Both the position numbers and the translations under genes were made by a program. The notes below the pieces were generated by a model, which had not been told where the DNA came from, made no database searches, and saw only the letters and a list, made by a program, of their open reading frames with translations. DNA of 64,000 bases from Halotalea alkalilenta DSM 17697 (GTDB lineage: Bacteria > Pseudomonadota > Gammaproteobacteria > Pseudomonadales > Halomonadaceae): positions 31,662 through 95,661 of the forward strand of contig NZ_KK211226.1 of NCBI RefSeq assembly GCF_000621205.1. The letters run 5' to 3'. Shown here one piece after another: positions 60,646 through 64,000 of this stretch (the stretch's first letter is position 1; every line of letters begins with the position of its first letter).

Positions 60646-61983
60646 ATGACCGCCCAGAAACACATGGCGCTGGCAGCCCTGGTCCAGGGCACCGGCGCCC
60701 ACCCCGCGTCATGGCTGCAAACCGATACCCAGGACGACGCCTCGACCGATATCGAGCACTTCCGCCGCCTGGCGCAGCTCGCCGAGCGCGGCCGCTTCGA
60801 CATCTTCTTCATCGCCGATACCCCGGCGGCGCGCACGGAGAACCTCCATGCGTGGAGCCGCTTCCCGATGTTCATGAACGTACTCGAGCCGATCACCCTG
60901 CTCGCAGCGCTCGCTGGAGCGACCAAGCACATCGGCCTGGGCGCGACCGCTTCGACCAGTTTCTTCGAGCCCTACAACCTGGCTCGTCAATTCGCCTCTC
61001 TCGACCATATCTCCCACGGGCGCGCCGCCTGGAACGTGGTCACCAGCGCCAACGACTATGCCGCCCGCAACTTCGGCCTGGACAAGCTTCCCCCGCACGA
61101 CAAGCGCTACGACAAGGCTAAGGAGTTCGTCGAAGTGGTGGAGGCGCTGTGGGACAGTTGGGAGGACGACGCCTTCGTCAACGATCGCGAACAGGGCCTC
61201 GCCTTCCTGCCCGAGAAGCAGCATCCGCTCGATCACGACGGGGTCTACTTCAAACTGCACGGCGCGCTGAACATCGCCCGCCCCCCTCAGGGCAAGCCGG
61301 TCATCATCCAGGCGGGAGCCTCGGAGACCGGCAAGGAGTTCGCCGCACGCACGGCCGAGGTGGTGTTCGCCTCCGACCCGACCGTGGAGGCCGGCAAGCG
61401 CTTCTACGACGATCTCAAAGGGCGGATGGCCAAGTACGGGCGAAGCCCCGAGGAGATGAAGATTCTCACCGGCCTCTCCGTGGTCATCGGCGCTACCGAG
61501 GCGGAGGCCGAGGACAAATACCAGACCCTGCAGGGCATGATCCACCCAGACGTCGGCCGGATGCGGCTGGCCACCGACCTCGAGACCGACCTCTCCGACC
61601 TGCCGCTCGACGAGCCGATCCCCGAGCATCGCATTCCGCAGACCTCCAACCATCATCGTGCCTACTTCGACCACATCGTGCGCATGATCCGTGAGGAGAA
61701 GCTGACCCTTAGGGAGATGTGCATGCGCTACGAGCGCGGCAACGTCACCTTCCGCGGCACCCCCGTCCAGGTGGCCGATCACATGCAGGCGTGGCTCGAC
61801 GCCGGCGCGGCGGACGGCTTCATGATGATCTTCCACACCATGCCCGGCGGGATGCGGGACTTCATCGACCAGGTGGTGCCGATTCTCCAGCAGCGTGGGC
61901 TGATGCGCACCGAATACGAAGGCAGCACGCTGCGCGAGAACCTCGGCCTGAAACGGCCCGAGAATCGCTACGTCGCGGGCTGA
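60646..61983 (+). CDS. LLM-class flavin monooxygenase (NtaA/SnaA/DszA family)
   Basis: A 445-residue bacterial-luciferase-like oxygenase using reduced FMN from a separate reductase. The diagnostic stretch is GLGATASTSFFEPYNLARQF followed by ASLDHISHGRAAWNVVTSAN, and IIQAGASETGKEFAARTAEV. Relatives cleave C-N bonds (nitrilotriacetate by NtaA), C-S bonds (DszA) or open the uracil ring (RutA, more distant). It is placed inside the importer operon between binding protein and permease, so it probably attacks what that system imports. The nearest flavin reductase is at 41377. Confidence 0.88.
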   Translation: MTAQKHMALAALVQGTGAHPASWLQTDTQDDASTDIEHFRRLAQLAERGRFDIFFIADTPAARTENLHAWSRFPMFMNVLEPITLLAALAGATKHIGLGATASTSFFEPYNLARQFASLDHISHGRAAWNVVTSANDYAARNFGLDKLPPHDKRYDKAKEFVEVVEALWDSWEDDAFVNDREQGLAFLPEKQHPLDHDGVYFKLHGALNIARPPQGKPVIIQAGASETGKEFAARTAEVVFASDPTVEAGKRFYDDLKGRMAKYGRSPEEMKILTGLSVVIGATEAEAEDKYQTLQGMIHPDVGRMRLATDLETDLSDLPLDEPIPEHRIPQTSNHHRAYFDHIVRMIREEKLTLREMCMRYERGNVTFRGTPVQVADHMQAWLDAGAADGFMMIFHTMPGGMRDFIDQVVPILQQRGLMRTEYEGSTLRENLGLKRPENRYVAG

Positions 61984-62043
61984 CGATCATCGCCGAAGGT
62001 CCGCCGGTGGCGGGCCGCTCGCGCTCGGGAGGAGGATGACACC

Positions 62044-63807
62044 ATGGCGGACATAGCCGTCGATTCAAGCACGCGCGCGGCACGCAAAGGCGGTCGCTTT
62101 CGTCCCAGCGCGCTCTGGCTGACCCTGCCGGGCGCTCTGTTCCTGGTCGCGTTCCTGCTCGTCCCTTCTTTCCAGCTGCTCTCGCTGAGTGTCGAGGACC
62201 GCGCCACCGGCGCCTTCACCCTCGACGCCTTCATCCGCATACTCAATGGCGGTGTCTATACCCGGGTGCTGTTCAACACCTTCCTGATCGCCCTGCAGAC
62301 CACCGTCGGCTGCCTGCTGTTCGGCTACCCGCTGGCCTATTGGCTGGCGCGCCAGTCGCAGCGCCGCCAGCGCCTGACCATGCTGTTCGTGCTGCTGCCG
62401 TTCTGGACCAGCGCCTTGGTCAAGAACTTCGCCTGGCTGGTGCTGCTCGGGCGCAACGGCAGCGTCTCGGCGCTGCTGGCCGCGCTGGGGATGGAGGGTG
62501 CGGACAGCCTGCTGTTCAACCACGCCACCGTGGTGTTCGCGATGGTCCACACCATGCTGCCGCTGGCGGTGGTGATCATGCTGCCGGTGATGAACCGGAT
62601 CGACGCCAACCTGGCCAATGCGGCGGGCACGCTGGGGGCGAGCCGCGCGCAAGCGTTCTGGCGGATCTACTTCCCCCTATCGATGCCAGGTGTCGCCGCG
62701 GCCGGGGTGCTGGTATTCATCGCTTCGCTCGGCTTCTTCATCACCCCCATGCTGCTCGGGGGAGCGAGGGAGACGATGCTGGGGCAGTTGATCATCATGC
62801 AGATCAACCAGCTGCAAAACTGGCAGCTGGGCAGCGCGATCGCGGTGATGCTGGTCGTCACCGCGCTGGCGACCTGCTTCGTCTACGACCGTGTGTTCGG
62901 GCTTTCGGCGATATCCCAGGGTGGCGGCGGGATGTCCCACGGGCCGCTGCGGCGCCTCGGCCACTATCTGGCCGGACGCGCCGGCGATACCTGCGCAACG
63001 CTCGAGCTCCTCGCCGCGCGGCTCTTCGGCCAGGGGCGTCTCGATTGGATACTGTCCACCTACGCTTGGCTGCTCATCGCCCTGCTGCTGCTGCCGATCA
63101 TCGCGCTGGTACCGATGGCGTTCACCGATTCGACGTTCCTGTCGTTCCCCCCGCAGCAGTACAGCACGCGCTGGTTCAGCGAGTACCTGAACTCACCGCT
63201 TTGGGTCTCCGCGACCCTGCGCTCCTTCGCCATCGGGCTCTCGACCGCGCTGCTCACCGTACTGATCGCAACGCTCGCCGCGCTTGGTCTGGCGCGAACC
63301 CAGAACCGCCTGTCCGGGCTGGTGTTCTTGCTGTTCATGGCACCGATGATCGTGCCGCCGATCGTCATCGCCATCGCGCTGTTCTATCTGTTCGCCAAGT
63401 TCTCGCTGGTCGCCACCGACCTCGGTATCGTCATCGGCCATACCGTGATCGCCCTGCCGATCACCTTCGTCATCCTCCTCGCCACCTTCAAAGGGCATGA
63501 CTGGCGCTTGGAACAAGCTGCCGCCACGCTGGGCGCGAGCCCGTGGCGCACCTTGCTGCGCGTGACGCTGCCGCTGGTCAAGGGAGGACTGCTCGCGGGC
63601 CTGGTGACCGCCTTCCTGCAGTCGTTCGAAGAGCTCACCGTGGCGATGTTCATCGGCGGCGGAATGAAGACCACCCTGCCCAAGCAGATGTGGGACGACG
63701 TCCTGCTGCAGGTCAGCCCGATCCTGGCCGCAGCCTCGGTGGTGGTACTGCTGATCGTCACCACGCTGTTCTTCATACTCGAGCGAGCCCGCCCCGCCCA
63801 GCGGTAG
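62044..63807 (+). CDS. Fused ABC permease (PotB-PotC in one chain), system 2
   Basis: A 587-residue membrane protein with two six-helix permease domains. The EAA loops occur twice: NAAGTLGASRAQAFWRIYF (about 197-216) and EQAAATLGASPWRTLLRVTL (about 490-510), so it alone forms the transporter channel, as ThiP, FbpB or PhnU-type permeases do. A charged linker (SHGPLRRLGHYLAGRAGDT) joins the halves. In the neighbouring system 1 the two permeases are separate. An ATG at 62044 has GGAGGA 8 bases upstream. Confidence 0.88.
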   Translation: MADIAVDSSTRAARKGGRFRPSALWLTLPGALFLVAFLLVPSFQLLSLSVEDRATGAFTLDAFIRILNGGVYTRVLFNTFLIALQTTVGCLLFGYPLAYWLARQSQRRQRLTMLFVLLPFWTSALVKNFAWLVLLGRNGSVSALLAALGMEGADSLLFNHATVVFAMVHTMLPLAVVIMLPVMNRIDANLANAAGTLGASRAQAFWRIYFPLSMPGVAAAGVLVFIASLGFFITPMLLGGARETMLGQLIIMQINQLQNWQLGSAIAVMLVVTALATCFVYDRVFGLSAISQGGGGMSHGPLRRLGHYLAGRAGDTCATLELLAARLFGQGRLDWILSTYAWLLIALLLLPIIALVPMAFTDSTFLSFPPQQYSTRWFSEYLNSPLWVSATLRSFAIGLSTALLTVLIATLAALGLARTQNRLSGLVFLLFMAPMIVPPIVIAIALFYLFAKFSLVATDLGIVIGHTVIALPITFVILLATFKGHDWRLEQAAATLGASPWRTLLRVTLPLVKGGLLAGLVTAFLQSFEELTVAMFIGGGMKTTLPKQMWDDVLLQVSPILAAASVVVLLIVTTLFFILERARPAQR

Positions 63808-63922
63808 GGCTCGAAACGGGAGCGCCCCCCGTTCGTCCCGAGCGGCGCCATACGCGCCAAGGCAAAGCACCCGCTCGGCAATCGGGGGCGCCAGTCGAGG
63901 GATCGTGCGGCAGCGGTGAGGC

Positions 63923-64000
63923 CATGGTTCGACTCGGCTCGTCCCTCGCCGGCTATCCGAGCATCCTGAGCGAGCGAAGCGAGCCGAAGGACACGAGCGG
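63923..64000. repeat. Dispersed-repeat-like sequence at the window end
   Basis: CATGGTTCGACTCGGCTCG and CGAGCGAAGCGAGCCGAAGG share the 8-bp inverted arms TCGGCTCG (63934-63941) and CGAGCCGA (63980-63987). Sequences of the type CATGGTTCGACT...GAGCCGAAGGA occur as dispersed intergenic repeats in many proteobacterial genomes; that this is one is recognition, not search. It is cut by the window edge. 63808-63922 holds no gene that I can support. Confidence 0.4.

Noticed and set aside
1..64000. CRISPR arrays, tRNA/rRNA genes, prophage or intact insertion sequences
   Set aside because: No regularly spaced repeats, cloverleaf with conserved TTCRANNC, rRNA-like segment, integrase or transposase was seen.

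Overview
The window is a high-GC chromosomal segment of a Gram-negative gammaproteobacterium. The gene blocks xseB-ispA-dxs and gshB-tonB-yqgE-ruvX, a ubiquinone-linked pyruvate oxidase (PoxB), an OmpA-free porin/Tat/PhoX periplasm and a Puu-type putrescine pathway fit a Halomonadaceae/Pseudomonas-like bacterium. I favour Halomonadaceae, but that is inference from gene content only. No rRNA, tRNA, CRISPR array, prophage or intact transposase was seen.

Layout. 1-5.2 kb: end of ribA, a TrhA/HlyIII membrane protein, a long-form GAPDH, a decayed ABC ATPase remnant, a GST and a ChaA-type antiporter. 5.4-12.9 kb: a putrescine utilisation cluster (puuR, then aldDH-puuB-puuD on the minus strand, divergent from puuA-permease on the plus strand). 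13-21.4 kb: housekeeping genes (PrpA-like phosphatase, DedA, dxs-ispA-xseB, serA, an HCCA isomerase-like protein, a YhiN-like flavoprotein), with a small hairpin-rich repeat element inserted behind serA. 21.5-29.2 kb: nutrient uptake (sugar MFS porter, 3-hydroxyisobutyrate dehydrogenase-like gene with an ideal LacI-type operator, N-acyl-D-amino-acid deacylase, sodium symporter, porin) around an 0.8 kb AT-rich gene-free stretch. 29.6-41.2 kb: PhoX with a possible Pho box, ruvX-yqgE-tonB-gshB, a large MscS-type channel, poxB and an oligopeptidase B-like peptidase.

41.4-63.8 kb is the most unusual part: about 22 kb of catabolic genes. It holds a flavin reductase (HpaC type), two HpaB-type flavin monooxygenases of equal length, two LysR regulators that are paralogs of each other, and two complete polyamine-type ABC importers, one with a natural fusion of both permeases. 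A tightly overlapping minus-strand operon encodes an ABC ATPase, a DUF336 protein, a quinone oxidoreductase, a GST, an AroQ-like protein with altered active-site residues and a D-2-hydroxyacid dehydrogenase. A plus-strand set encodes RidA, DUF1028, an M20 deacylase, a class II aldolase and a DszA/NtaA-type LLM monooxygenase. No classical homoprotocatechuate or meta-cleavage genes are present, so the substrate is unknown.

My reading is import of one or two related nitrogen-containing (possibly heterocyclic) organic compounds, oxygenation by reduced-flavin monooxygenases fed by the HpaC-like reductase, then removal of imine and N-acyl/amide groups (RidA, DUF1028, M20) and redox/aldol steps that yield central metabolites. 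This resembles the logic of the Rut pyrimidine pathway but with different hydrolases. It is the best candidate in the window for an undescribed system.
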